A stretch of DNA of 64,000 nucleotides from CADEFX01 sp050260355. GTDB lineage: Bacteria > Pseudomonadota > Alphaproteobacteria > Rhizobiales > Hyphomicrobiaceae. Of this stretch, positions 8,273 to 16,549 are shown piece by piece. Where the stretch lies: the NCBI GenBank assembly GCA_050260355.1, contig JBLNBZ010000137.1, positions 4,603 through 68,602 on the forward strand, written 5' to 3'. A program made the translations under genes and the position numbers. The notes under the pieces were generated by a model. That model was given only the letters and a program-made list of their open reading frames with translations, was not told the DNA's origin and ran no database searches. Within the stretch, counting starts at the first letter, position 1. Each line of letters starts with the position of its first letter.

Positions 8273-8848
8273 TCACCCCGTCGTATACCGCCGCCACGTG
8301 ACGGTGACCTTCGTCCCGATCGGCACGCGCGGATAGAGATCCAGCACATCCTCATTGTACATGCGGATGCAACCCTTTGAGACGGCCGTGCCGATGGTCC
8401 AAGGCGCGTCGGTGCCGTGGATGCGATACATGCTGGCGCCCAGATACAGCGCGCGCACGCCGAGCGGGTTCAGCGGATGTCCGCCCGGCAGATGCACCGG
8501 CAGGCGCGGGTTCTCGCGCCGCATCTCCGCAGTCGGTGTCCAGCCCGGATTGACGCGCTTGTCGGAGACCGTCGTCACGCCCTGCCATCGGCTCTGCTCG
8601 CGCGGCACGGCGATCGGATAGCTGATGGCCTCGCCGCGCCTGTGCACCCAGTAGAGCTTGCGATCGCCGAAGCTGACGATGATCTGGCCAGGCTGCACGC
8701 TTCCGGGGAACGACACGACCTCTCGCGAGCCGCCGCCCCACAGGAACGACAGGAATCCTTGAGCGCTGGCCTGTGGGACCGCAACCAATTGTGGGCCGAT
8801 CAACGCAAGTCCGCACACGAGCAGCGCGCATTTCCAGTCGCGTTTCAT
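8273..8848 (-). CDS. L,D-transpeptidase (YkuD family)
   Basis: 191 residues from ATG 8848. A signal peptide (core ALLVCGLALIG, cleavage near ASAQ at 29-30) is followed by the YkuD domain. The active site is visible as YRIHGT (His144) and SKGCIRMYNEDV with the nucleophile Cys160. The family forms 3-3 peptide cross-links in peptidoglycan or anchors outer-membrane lipoproteins in the periplasm. The ATG at 8848 is preferred over an upstream in-frame start at 8971 because it puts the signal peptide at the N-terminus. It is a short form without a LysM domain, a type present in many copies in Hyphomicrobiales genomes. No operon partners. Confidence 0.92.
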   Translation of the reverse strand: MKRDWKCALLVCGLALIGPQLVAVPQASAQGFLSFLWGGGSREVVSFPGSVQPGQIIVSFGDRKLYWVHRRGEAISYPIAVPREQSRWQGVTTVSDKRVNPGWTPTAEMRRENPRLPVHLPGGHPLNPLGVRALYLGASMYRIHGTDAPWTIGTAVSKGCIRMYNEDVLDLYPRVPIGTKVTVTWRRYTTG

Positions 8849-9027
8849 GGCTTCCCCCTCGGCTGGTTCTTGAAGGCCGCAAGCTTCGCCTCGCGACTCC
8901 GAAAGCAGAAAAGTGGCGCGAGCTTGATGGCCGACTCGAAGATACGCGGAAAGGTTAAGAAAGCCGTGCATGGCCGCGGGTGCGGACAGGTCCGTGGCGG
9001 TTCGGCGACTCTGGGGCGGGCGCCGTC

Positions 9028-9651
9028 TCAGCGCCGGGTGGCTGCGTCGTAGGCGTCAACCGCTGCCTTGGCGCGCTCGGCGATGCCCGCCAACGTCGCG
9101 CCGGGCTTGTAGAGGTAGCTGCCAAGGCCGAAGCCGGCGCAGCCCGCGGCCAGAAAGTCAGCGAAGGTTTCGGGATTGGCGCCGCCGACAGCGTAAAGCG
9201 GCATCTCGGGCGGCAGCACGGCCTTCATCGCCTTTATTCCGGCAACGCCCAGCACTTCGGCGGGGAAGAATTTCAGGCCGTGCGCGCCGGCGCGGATGGC
9301 GCGGAACGCCTCAGTCGGCGTGAACACACCGGGATAGGAGCGCAGGCCGCGGGCGAGCGTCCGCGCAATGACAGCCTCGTTGCAGTCGGGCGACACGACG
9401 AAGCTGCCGCCCGCCTCGGCCACCGCATCGACCTCGTCCGGGCTCAGCACGGTGCCTGCGCCGATCGACGCCCTGCCCCGAAGTGCCGCCGCAGCCGCGC
9501 GGATCGAGTCGACCGGGCGCGGCGAGTTGAGCGGTACCTCGATCATGGCGATGCCGGCCTTCGCCAGCGTCTCGCAGACGGCGACGGCCTCGTCGGGGGT
9601 GATGCCGCGCAGGATCGCGATCAGGTGTCGTGGCTCTGTTGTCATCGCCAT
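9028..9651 (-). CDS. dgoA: 2-dehydro-3-deoxy-6-phosphogalactonate aldolase
   Basis: 207 residues of the KDPG/KDPGal class I aldolase family. Glu38 (MIEVPLNSP) and the Schiff-base Lys127 (GLKFFPAE) are in place; SFVVSPDCN and YPGVFTPTEA also fit the KDPGal subgroup, whereas classic Eda proteins have SPG in that region. It splits 2-dehydro-3-deoxy-6-phosphogalactonate into pyruvate and glyceraldehyde 3-phosphate, the last step of the De Ley-Doudoroff route. The kinase for the preceding step is 19 bp upstream in the same direction, which supports the galactonate assignment over KDPG. A second ATG six bases inside (MTTEP) is an alternative start. Confidence 0.9.
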   Translation of the reverse strand: MAMTTEPRHLIAILRGITPDEAVAVCETLAKAGIAMIEVPLNSPRPVDSIRAAAAALRGRASIGAGTVLSPDEVDAVAEAGGSFVVSPDCNEAVIARTLARGLRSYPGVFTPTEAFRAIRAGAHGLKFFPAEVLGVAGIKAMKAVLPPEMPLYAVGGANPETFADFLAAGCAGFGLGSYLYKPGATLAGIAERAKAAVDAYDAATRR

Positions 9652-9670
9652 ATCTCTGCGGCGCTCCCCT

Positions 9671-10591
9671 TCATCCTTGCTGTCTCGCGGCCTTCAGCCC
9701 GGCGAGGGTCGCCTCAGTGCCGTCCATGATCAGCGTTTTGACGCCGATCATCGCCACACCCTTGGCATAAAGTCCGGCCAGCGCGGCATCGCCGACGAGG
9801 GCAATCTCGCCGGCCCCCACCCAGTCGCGGTGCGCGCCGATCTCGGAGCCGATGAGCAGCCCCGAGAGGAAGCCGGCGCACCACGCCGATGTCCGTCCAG
9901 ATAGAAGCGAGCCCGCACGAACCTTGAACAGCATAGCCGACAGCTTCTGCGGCGCCTCGATCCCGGCAGCAAGGCCGGCGTCGCCCCCTTCCTCGCGGTC
10001 GGGTCCGTGCATCGGTCCGCTGAAGGAATGGCGCAGCACCGAATGCGTGCGCAAGAGCTCGAAAAGCTCGCCCGTCATCGCCGTGGCGAAGCGCTCCACG
10101 CGCCGGCCAGCGAGCCGAACCCACTTGGAATGCGTCCCGGGCATGCAGACGACACCGTCGAACCCGGGTCGCAGCGTCGTCAGGCCCAGAAGCTGCGTCT
10201 CCTCTCCCCGCATCACGTCTTCCGCGCCGGCAAGCCTTTGGCACACGCCAGGAAGAATGCGTGGTGAGAGGCGCGCGCCGGGCATTGCGGGAGCGACGGC
10301 GCCTGCGGCCAGAGCGCCGAGATCGGCCGGCGCATCGAGATAGGGCGCCTCGATCCAGCCCTGCCTTGCGCCGGCCATGCCGCAGATCAGCGTGTCGATC
10401 CGCGGGCCTGTCGCGGCCAGGTCATCCGCGACGAGGCTGCTCAGGACCTGCGCATACGCGTTGGGGGTGAGCCGGCTCATGCCCTGGTCGGACGTGCGTT
10501 GGAACAGCACGTCCCCGCGCGGCCCGATGCCCCACGCGCGCAGGTTGGACGTCCCCCAGTCGACAGCGATCCATTCGGCTTCGGCAGTCAC
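9671..10591 (-). CDS. dgoK: 2-dehydro-3-deoxygalactonokinase
   Basis: 306 residues from a GTG start. The N-terminal AVDWGTSNLRAWG is the ATPase-type phosphate-binding loop of DgoK, and VCMPGTHSKWV in the middle is a hallmark of the family. It phosphorylates 2-dehydro-3-deoxygalactonate at C6 using ATP, feeding the aldolase encoded 19 bp downstream; the pair forms a short operon. A galactonate dehydratase (DgoD), a transporter and a GntR regulator, often adjacent, are not here, so upstream steps must be encoded elsewhere. Length is slightly above the usual ~290. Confidence 0.92.
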   Translation of the reverse strand: MTAEAEWIAVDWGTSNLRAWGIGPRGDVLFQRTSDQGMSRLTPNAYAQVLSSLVADDLAATGPRIDTLICGMAGARQGWIEAPYLDAPADLGALAAGAVAPAMPGARLSPRILPGVCQRLAGAEDVMRGEETQLLGLTTLRPGFDGVVCMPGTHSKWVRLAGRRVERFATAMTGELFELLRTHSVLRHSFSGPMHGPDREEGGDAGLAAGIEAPQKLSAMLFKVRAGSLLSGRTSAWCAGFLSGLLIGSEIGAHRDWVGAGEIALVGDAALAGLYAKGVAMIGVKTLIMDGTEATLAGLKAARQQG

Positions 10592-10657
10592 TCTGGCCTC
10601 GCAGACTTCCGCGACGCAGCGCCGGCAGGCGCCGACCGAAGGTGCTTCGGCAGCCCG

Positions 10658-11539
10658 CTAGGCTACCCCCGCCGCCTTCGCCCGAGCCATCACCTTCTCC
10701 GCCAGCTTCAGATGCGGCCGGTCGAGCATGCGTCCGTTGAGGCTCGCCACGCCCGCCTCGGGATTGCCGGCGAACGCGCCGATCACCGCCTGCGCATGTG
10801 CGATCTCATCGGCGCTCGGCGTGAACGTCTCGTTGATGGCCGCCACCTGATCGGGATGGATGGCGATCTTGCCCGTGAACCCGTCGCGCGCCGCCTCGCG
10901 CGCCTCCTGTCGCAGGCCCGCGTCGTTGCGGAAATCGACGAACACGCTGTCGATCGGCTGCACGCCGGCGGCCACGCACGTCATCAGGCACAGATCGCGC
11001 ACCAGCCGGTAGGGCGAGGTCAGGGCGCCGTCCGCGCCGCGGCTCGAGAGTGAGCCGACGACAGCGGACAGGTCCTCAGCGCCCCACGTCATGCCGACCA
11101 CGCGCGAGCTCGCGCCGATGTACGTGGGCAGCCGCAGCACCGAAACTGCCGTCTCCGTCACGATCGGCAGGATGCGCGTCGCGCCGCGCTCGAGCCCTGC
11201 GCGCTCCTCGTGATGTCCGAGCGCGATCGACAGCCGGTGGACGTCCTCGCCCGAGTCGGGCTTCGGCTGCATGATGCCGTCGGGTCCGGCCGGCATGACG
11301 CCGGCAAGGTCCGCCTCCGCATCCGCGCTGTCGAGCGGATTGATGCGCACATAGAGGCGCGGGCGCCCGGAAGCAGGGGCGTTCGCCTTGATGAACTCGG
11401 CCGCCATGGCGCGCGCCTGCGGACGCCGCGCAGGGGCTACCGAGTCCTCCAGATCGAGGATCAGCACGTCGGCGCCGGCCGACAGCGCCTTGGCGAGCTT
11501 GCGCTCGCTGTCGGCCGGAACGAACAGGTACGAGCGCAT
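10658..11539 (-). CDS. HpcH/HpaI-type CoA ester lyase (citrate lyase beta-like)
   Basis: 293 residues starting with MRSYLFVPADSERKL at ATG 11539, the canonical opening of CitE-like lyases; the frame extends 20 codons upstream but overlaps the MaoC gene. LDLEDSVAP near residue 30, YVRINPLDS at about 65, and later a conserved Glu and Asp for Mg2+ binding fit the TIM-barrel fold. The family cleaves or forms 3-hydroxyacyl-CoA bonds (malyl-CoA, beta-methylmalyl-CoA, citramalyl-CoA). The MaoC dehydratase-like gene ends 8 bp upstream, an arrangement often seen for C4/C5-CoA metabolism. The exact CoA ester cannot be read from sequence. Confidence 0.85.
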   Translation of the reverse strand: MRSYLFVPADSERKLAKALSAGADVLILDLEDSVAPARRPQARAMAAEFIKANAPASGRPRLYVRINPLDSADAEADLAGVMPAGPDGIMQPKPDSGEDVHRLSIALGHHEERAGLERGATRILPIVTETAVSVLRLPTYIGASSRVVGMTWGAEDLSAVVGSLSSRGADGALTSPYRLVRDLCLMTCVAAGVQPIDSVFVDFRNDAGLRQEAREAARDGFTGKIAIHPDQVAAINETFTPSADEIAHAQAVIGAFAGNPEAGVASLNGRMLDRPHLKLAEKVMARAKAAGVA

Positions 11540-11547
11540 AAGGAACC

Positions 11548-12012
11548 TCAGTTCGTAGGCTTGGTGGGCTTGGTGCGCATGAAGCCCTGACGCAGACATT
11601 CCGCCACGAGCTCGTCGCGCTGGTTGAACGCACGGTGCCGGAACACGACGATGCCGGCATCGGGGCGCGAGCGGCTCTTGCGTTTCGACACGATCTCAGT
11701 CGTCGCATGAAGCGTATCACCATGGAAGACCGGCTTGGGGAACTTCACGTCGGTCATCCCGAGGTTGCCGATCGTCGTGCCGATGGTCGTGTCGTTGACC
11801 GAGATGCCGATCATCAGGCCGAGCGTGAAGATGCTGTTGACCAGTGGCCGCCCCCATTCCGAGGCCGCCGCGAAGTGATGGTCGATGTGCAACGGCTGTG
11901 GGTTGTGCGTCAGGCAGGAGAAGAGTGTGTTGTCCATCTCGGTCACTGTCCGCCGGATCGGATGCTCGATCACGTGCCCGACCTTAAGCTCCTCGAAATA
12001 GAGACCCTGCAT
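11548..12012 (-). CDS. MaoC-family dehydratase (hot-dog fold)
   Basis: 154 residues from ATG 12012. Opens with MQGLYFEELKVGHVIEH and has TVTEMDNTLF, then NPQPLHIDHHFA, where the Asn/Pro..His part resembles the hydratase 2 motif (N/D-P-x-H) used for enoyl-CoA hydration. GDTLHATTEIV is typical of the second half of MaoC domains. A single hot-dog domain implies a homodimer. It is the first gene of a two-gene operon with the CoA ester lyase, so a (de)hydration of a short branched or dicarboxylic acyl-CoA ahead of lyase cleavage is a reasonable inference. Confidence 0.85.
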   Translation of the reverse strand: MQGLYFEELKVGHVIEHPIRRTVTEMDNTLFSCLTHNPQPLHIDHHFAAASEWGRPLVNSIFTLGLMIGISVNDTTIGTTIGNLGMTDVKFPKPVFHGDTLHATTEIVSKRKSRSRPDAGIVVFRHRAFNQRDELVAECLRQGFMRTKPTKPTN

Positions 12013-12152
12013 CCAAAACCTCCGGGAATAGTAGTACCGCCCACGCGCCGGTGCAGGGTTTTGCTCTGGCGCTGCGCACTTGGCAAGCGTCGCGTAAGAG
12101 GCTGCTTCGTATACGGACCACGCACGCTGGCCGTGGCTGCAGCCGGGTTCCC

Positions 12153-12935
12153 CTAGTAGCGGAACTGCTCGGACAGGATGCGCTCGTCGAGGCTGTGATC
12201 GGGGTCGAACATCATGTAGAGGTTGACCTCGCGCGCCTCGGCCACTTGCACACACAGCACGCCGCGCGTCTCGACATTATCGGCGACCGCGCTCACAGGG
12301 CGCTTGTCCGGCTCCAGCACGTCGATCTTGATCGCCGCCCGATTGGGCAGCAGGGCCCCGCGCCAGCGCCGCGGCCTGAACGCGCTGATCGGGGTGAGGG
12401 CGAGCAGCGACGCATTGATCGGCAGAATGGGCCCGTAAGCGGAGAGGTTGTAAGCCGTCGAGCCGGCCGGCGTCGCCACCAGCACGCCGTCGCAGGCAAG
12501 CTCCTCGAGCCGCACGTGCCCGTCGACCGAGATCCTGAGCTTGGCTGCCTGGTGCGTTTCGCGGAACAGCGACACTTCGTTGATGGCGAGGTGCTCGTGG
12601 CGCTTGCCGTGGCGGTCGTCGGCGCACATCGACAGCGGGTGGATGCAACTGACCTCCGCACGCTCCAGGCGCCCGATCAGGTCATCCTCACGGAACTCGT
12701 TCATCAGGAACCCAACCGAGCCCCGATGCATTCCGTAGATCGGAATATGATCGTGCATGACGCGGTGCAGCGTCTGCAGCATTAGTCCGTCGCCGCCGAG
12801 CGCGACAATGGCGTCAGCCGACTTGAGCTCGGCGTTGCCGTACCGTGCCACTAGCCGCGCCAGCGCATCGCGTGCTTCCGGCACCTCGCTGGCGACGAAC
12901 GCAATCCGCTCGAACTTACCCGGTTTCTTTGCCAT
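12153..12935 (-). CDS. nadK: NAD kinase
   Basis: 260 residues. The diagnostic GGDG motif is at 47-50 (IVALGGDGLM), followed by YGMHRGSVGFLMN, the AINEVSLFR segment and the second signature with ATPAGSTAYNLS. These form the NAD- and ATP-binding clefts. It phosphorylates NAD to NADP in the cytoplasm. Length fits the short proteobacterial form. The start ATG is divergent from cutA with 64 bp between, so the two genes share a short promoter region. Essential housekeeping gene in most bacteria. Confidence 0.95.
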   Translation of the reverse strand: MAKKPGKFERIAFVASEVPEARDALARLVARYGNAELKSADAIVALGGDGLMLQTLHRVMHDHIPIYGMHRGSVGFLMNEFREDDLIGRLERAEVSCIHPLSMCADDRHGKRHEHLAINEVSLFRETHQAAKLRISVDGHVRLEELACDGVLVATPAGSTAYNLSAYGPILPINASLLALTPISAFRPRRWRGALLPNRAAIKIDVLEPDKRPVSAVADNVETRGVLCVQVAEAREVNLYMMFDPDHSLDERILSEQFRY

Positions 12936-12999
12936 GCTGGGTGTGTGACCTGCCTAGGCGGCCCGCGGGCCGCCGCAGACGAATGGAAGGCTGGCGCAA

Positions 13000-13338
13000 G
13001 TGCAGGAAAACGACAAGCCAATTCTCATCTATTCGACCTTCCCGTCTCCTGAGGAGGCGGAGCGCGTCGGAGGCGAGCTTGTTGAGCGCGGATTGGCGGC
13101 CTGCGTCAACATTATCCCCGGCATGACAGCCATCTACATCTGGCAGGGGCAGCGCCACCGCGATTCCGAGTGCGTCATGATCATCAAGACCAGGGTCGGT
13201 CTGGCAGACCAGGTGATCGGGGAGGCAAGAAAGCTCCATCCCTATTCCAATCCGGCGTTGCTGGTTCTGCCGGTGGAGGGCGGCTCTCTCGACTTCGCGC
13301 GTTGGATTGCCGAGCAGACCGGCGGACATGCAACTTGA
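13000..13338 (+). CDS. cutA: CutA1 divalent-cation tolerance protein
   Basis: 112 residues from a GTG start (MQENDKPILIYSTFPSPEEA). Features of CutA are visible: LAACVNIIPG after the first helix, IYIWQG, and YSNPALLVLPVEGG with the conserved Pro near the C-terminal half. CutA forms very stable trimers resembling PII proteins; a role in copper tolerance is named for E. coli but the molecular function remains unclear. It reads away from nadK and is followed 26 bp later by eda in the same direction, so the two may be co-transcribed. Confidence 0.93.
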   Translation: MQENDKPILIYSTFPSPEEAERVGGELVERGLAACVNIIPGMTAIYIWQGQRHRDSECVMIIKTRVGLADQVIGEARKLHPYSNPALLVLPVEGGSLDFARWIAEQTGGHAT

Positions 13339-13364
13339 GATTTACCATCAGCGGGGAATGATCC

Positions 13365-14012
13365 ATGCAGAGTAACCTCAACGCTGCGCTGGGCGAGGCG
13401 CTCGCTGCTGGCGTGGTCGTGCCCGTGCTGACCATCGAGACGCCGGACGATGGTGTCGAGGTCGCGCGTGCGCTCGAGCGCGGCGGCCTCAATCTGATCG
13501 AGATCACCTTGCGCACGCCGGCTGCCGTCGAGGTCATCCGGCGCATCGCAGCCGAGGTTCCGCAGGTGCGCGTCGGCGCGGGCACGGTGCTCGACCCGGA
13601 GCAGGCCGCAAAGGCAATCGAGGCAGGCGCCCGCTTCATCGTTTCCCCCGGCATGACGCCGCGTCTGCTCGAGGCGGCCGACAAATGGCCGGTTCCGTAT
13701 CTGCCTGGCGTCGCCACCGCATCGGAGGCGATGGCTCTGTCGGATCTCGGCTACCGGGCGCTCAAGTTCTTTCCCGCGGAGCCGGCTGGCGGCGTCACCT
13801 ATCTCAAAGCGCTGGCAGCACCCCTGCGAGGCATCTCGTTCTGTCCTACCGGCGGCATCGATGCGTCCAACGCGGCAGCCTATCTCGCCCTGCCGAACGT
13901 GGCGGCTGTCGGCGGCTCGTGGGTCGCGCCGGCCAAGGAGATTGGCGCGCGTGACTGGCTTGCAATCACCGGGCTGGCGCACCAGGCGGCGAGCTTGCGC
14001 GCAAAGCGCTGA
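13365..14012 (+). CDS. eda: KDPG aldolase (2-dehydro-3-deoxyphosphogluconate aldolase)
   Basis: 215 residues, full length for Eda. Glu46 (LIEITLRTP) and Schiff-base Lys134 (RALKFFPAEPAGG) are present, as is FIVSPGMTP. It cleaves KDPG to pyruvate and glyceraldehyde 3-phosphate, the closing step of the Entner-Doudoroff and related sugar-acid routes, and often also handles 4-hydroxy-2-oxoglutarate. The last 47 bases overlap the end of the kdgK-like gene on the other strand, so the two genes are tail-to-tail. No edd (6-phosphogluconate dehydratase) is nearby, so KDPG here may come mainly from the KDG kinase. Confidence 0.93.
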   Translation: MQSNLNAALGEALAAGVVVPVLTIETPDDGVEVARALERGGLNLIEITLRTPAAVEVIRRIAAEVPQVRVGAGTVLDPEQAAKAIEAGARFIVSPGMTPRLLEAADKWPVPYLPGVATASEAMALSDLGYRALKFFPAEPAGGVTYLKALAAPLRGISFCPTGGIDASNAAAYLALPNVAAVGGSWVAPAKEIGARDWLAITGLAHQAASLRAKR

Positions 14013-14946
14013 GCGCTTCGGCCGTCGCGTCGCGCGGCACGATGGCGCCGCGGTGCTGGATCACGACACCCGCCAGCCGGTGCCCCGCGAGAGCGGCAGC
14101 CTCCGCTGCGAGGCCCCGCATCCGAGCGGCCAGATAGGCGGCGTTGAAGCTGTCGCCGGCTCCCGTGGTGTCGATCGCCTTGATCCGCTGCGGCGCCGGC
14201 ACCTCGATCTCCTGCGAGCCCGCTCGAACGAGCGCGCCTTCGGATCCGAGCTTCACCGCAATCTCCCGCACGCCGAGATCGCATAAGCGCGCGGCTGTCG
14301 CCTGCGGGCTGCGGTCGCCCCACAGTTGCGCCTCGTCGTCGAAGGTCGGCAATCCCACGTCACTCAGCGCCCAGAAGTGACCCATGACGCTCTGCGCGCG
14401 GCTCCGATCAGGCCAGCCTCGCGGGCGGAAGTTGCTATCCATCACAATGGTGGCGCCGGCGGTGCGCGCCGCGGCGAGCGCTTCAGCGAAGCGTGCAAGC
14501 CCGCGGTCTGAGTAGAGGGAAAGCGTGATGCCGGAGAAGTAGACCAACCCGGCTTTCGTCAAGGCCTCGATCACCCCTGCGGCGCCCGGGCCATCGAGCA
14601 GCTCCCGCGCCGGCGAGCGATCGCGCCAGTAGTAGAACGTGCGCTCGCCCTGCGCGTTGGTCTCGATCAGGTAGAGGCCGGGCATCCGCCCAGGAACCAC
14701 GACGGTCGGGTGCGTCCCGACGCCCTCGGCGCGCGCCAGCTCGAGAATGCCGGAGCTGTAAGGATCATCGCCCAGAGCCGTCGCGTAGGCCACGTCGACG
14801 CCCGCGCGGGCAAGATAGACAGCCGTATTGAAGGTGTCTCCGCCGTATGCGAGCCCGAACCGGCCGTCTGTCCCTTTGGCAAGCTCGACCATGCACTCGC
14901 CGACGGCGATGACGGGGCCGCGATGGGGGGTGATGGCTTCTGGCAC
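13966..14946 (-). CDS. kdgK: PfkB-family sugar kinase, probable 2-dehydro-3-deoxygluconokinase
   Basis: 326 residues from a GTG at 14946 (a TTG at 14964 would add six residues). The ribokinase fold is clear: VIAVGECMVEL at the start, YGGDTFNTAVYLARAG as first PfkB signature, and DTTGAGDSFNAAYL as the second with the catalytic Asp. The Gly-Gly-Asp-x-x-Asn-x-Ala form and ERTFYYWR region match KDG kinases rather than ribokinases. It makes KDPG, the substrate of the aldolase whose gene overlaps its 3' end on the other strand. Substrate assignment rests on family look and that neighbour. Confidence 0.85.
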   Translation of the reverse strand: MPEAITPHRGPVIAVGECMVELAKGTDGRFGLAYGGDTFNTAVYLARAGVDVAYATALGDDPYSSGILELARAEGVGTHPTVVVPGRMPGLYLIETNAQGERTFYYWRDRSPARELLDGPGAAGVIEALTKAGLVYFSGITLSLYSDRGLARFAEALAAARTAGATIVMDSNFRPRGWPDRSRAQSVMGHFWALSDVGLPTFDDEAQLWGDRSPQATAARLCDLGVREIAVKLGSEGALVRAGSQEIEVPAPQRIKAIDTTGAGDSFNAAYLAARMRGLAAEAAALAGHRLAGVVIQHRGAIVPRDATAEALSALRASSPPGAPAR

Positions 14947-15021
14947 GGGCGATCCGCTTTGCAATGTGGGGCGCCCAGCCTACTTCACTTGCGGCCCGTT
15001 GTGCGATGCCGCCGGCCGGCC

Positions 15022-16056
15022 TCAGGGCGCGTTGCGCAGCGAAGTTGCCAGCATCTGCCGCGTCGAGCCCTTCCGCGCGGCATAGGAGGACCTGGACGGT
15101 GCCGCACGCCGCTCGGCGCGCCGGTGCTCCGGCGCATGCGCCGCATGGGCCGAAGCGGTGGCGCCGGACTGCTCGCCGGTGGCAGCCGCCGCCGGAATGC
15201 TCAGGCCCGCAGACGATTGCTGCTCGTCCGTTGAGCCGAGCGCGGCGTGGCTCTGCCTGCGCCGCGCCTCCTCCAGCGCAATCTCCGCGCGCTCGGAGGC
15301 GCCTGCGATGGGCGCGCCCACTGCCATGCGTCCTTGCAGCAGCTCGTGCCGCGCTTCCGGTAATGGCTCGAGTGCGGCACGGGCGCGGAATCTCGCGTCG
15401 GCGGAGCTTGCGCCGGCTTTATGCCCGCCTTTCTGCTGCGCCACGATGGCGCGTGGCAAGCAGCGCCCGCCGGCACCTGCAACCTGTCCCTTCGGACAGT
15501 CTCCGCCGCAGGCAATGCCTTTGTGGCTCTGTACGAGCGACAGGAGAATGTAATCGGCTTCCTCGACCGGCAGGGCCGCGTTGACCCGTTCGGTGAATGC
15601 CTTCATTGCGTTCCTGGTGCTGCTGCTCCACCAGCCGTGCACCTCGCCTCCGTAGCAGCCAACCCGCTTCAGCTCGCGCTGAATATCGCGCACGAGCTCG
15701 GCCCGCGCCGCCGCGTCTCCTGGTTTGGATGAGGAGAGCCTCAGGGTCGATGGGGAGGTCGTGACAGCTCTAGGCGCGAAAGTTTCGTCCGCCTCGGCAA
15801 CAGCCACTGTTCCCCACGATCCGCCGGCTGGAGAAGCATTGGGTTGGGTCGTGGCGCGGCTCGCCTGCGCGACGGGGTCTTTGGGGGAGGACACCCTGGG
15901 GGTGCCAGTGCTCTGTGTCGTTGCAACTGCACGGGAAGCGGGCTGGGAGGACGCTAGATCGATCGCGGCACGCTTGTGGTTTGACCCCAGCGTCCAGGCG
16001 TAGGCGGCGGCGCCAATCCCCGCGACCGCGAGCGCCAACGCGAACTTGAGACTCAT
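15022..16056 (-). CDS. Exported/membrane-anchored protein with peptidoglycan-binding-like domain
   Basis: 344 residues from ATG 16056, which has GGAG six bases upstream. One N-terminal hydrophobic segment (FALALAVAGIGAAAYAW) acts as signal or anchor; a Thr/Ser/Gln-rich linker follows to ~110. Around 120-180 is a domain with IQRELKRVGCYGGEVHGWWS and FTERVNAALPVEEADYILL, then CGGDCPKGQ, a module I know from Hyphomicrobiales exported proteins related to peptidoglycan-binding domain 1. The C-terminal third is Ala/Arg/Glu/Ser-rich and low complexity. The gene is divergent from the membrane/wHTH protein across a 684-bp gap. Function unknown, presumably periplasmic. Confidence 0.7.
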   Translation of the reverse strand: MSLKFALALAVAGIGAAAYAWTLGSNHKRAAIDLASSQPASRAVATTQSTGTPRVSSPKDPVAQASRATTQPNASPAGGSWGTVAVAEADETFAPRAVTTSPSTLRLSSSKPGDAAARAELVRDIQRELKRVGCYGGEVHGWWSSSTRNAMKAFTERVNAALPVEEADYILLSLVQSHKGIACGGDCPKGQVAGAGGRCLPRAIVAQQKGGHKAGASSADARFRARAALEPLPEARHELLQGRMAVGAPIAGASERAEIALEEARRRQSHAALGSTDEQQSSAGLSIPAAAATGEQSGATASAHAAHAPEHRRAERRAAPSRSSYAARKGSTRQMLATSLRNAP

Positions 16057-16314
16057 ATGCAACTCCGCTGCGCCTTGCCCCGCGAATGCCCTCGCCGCAC
16101 CGGTCAGGCGCCCTTGCGAACAACCACTATCAACGCACTCGAGGCCATCAGGTTCTGCCCGTGATCGGATATTTTGATATAGGGCGGCGGCCTTTGGCGT
16201 CGATCACCTGAGGCGCTCACATTCCCGTCAATTTGCGCGCACATCGAAGCTGCGCGATCCGTCAGCAGGCCGGCAGGCCCCCCTGTGTAAAACTCTGCTC
16301 GGCGGTGGATGAAC

Positions 16315-16549
16315 TGTGGATACGTGGCGGCGCGTTCTGTGGATAGGCGAGCTATCTGCAACTGTTGCGTTGCAACCTCACTAGCCCGCGAAGCTCCGCG
16401 CCGACCGAGTAAGTCCTTACGAATCGTAAACGAACTTGCTATCAGCGAACCTGAGGGGGAAGTATGACTGTCCTGCGTCGCGCGTTCGCGTGGCCTCGAG
16501 CTTTCTGTGCATAACTGCTTCATCAAGCGGCGATGGGCAAAGTGCATAA
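16315..16549. promoter_or_regulatory. Four DnaA-box-like nonamers
   Basis: TGTGGATAC (16315-16323) and TGTGGATAG (16338-16346) each match the reverse DnaA-box consensus TGTGNATAA in eight of nine positions and are spaced 23 bp apart. TGTGCATAA (16506-16514) is a full match, and AGTGCATAA (16541-16549) matches in eight. Clusters of such boxes occur at replication origins and at DnaA-controlled promoters. No AT-rich unwinding repeat was obvious, so origin activity is only a possibility. Confidence 0.4.
16409..16429. repeat. Overlapping palindromes, candidate operator
   Basis: Two perfect palindromes share an arm: GTAAG-TC-CTTAC (16409-16420) and TTACGA-A-TCGTAA (16417-16429). Together they give three alternating GTAA/TTAC half-sites in 21 bp, the sort of layout used by a dimeric repressor binding cooperatively. 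It lies 311 bp upstream of the 407-residue protein start. The cognate protein is unknown. Confidence 0.45.
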
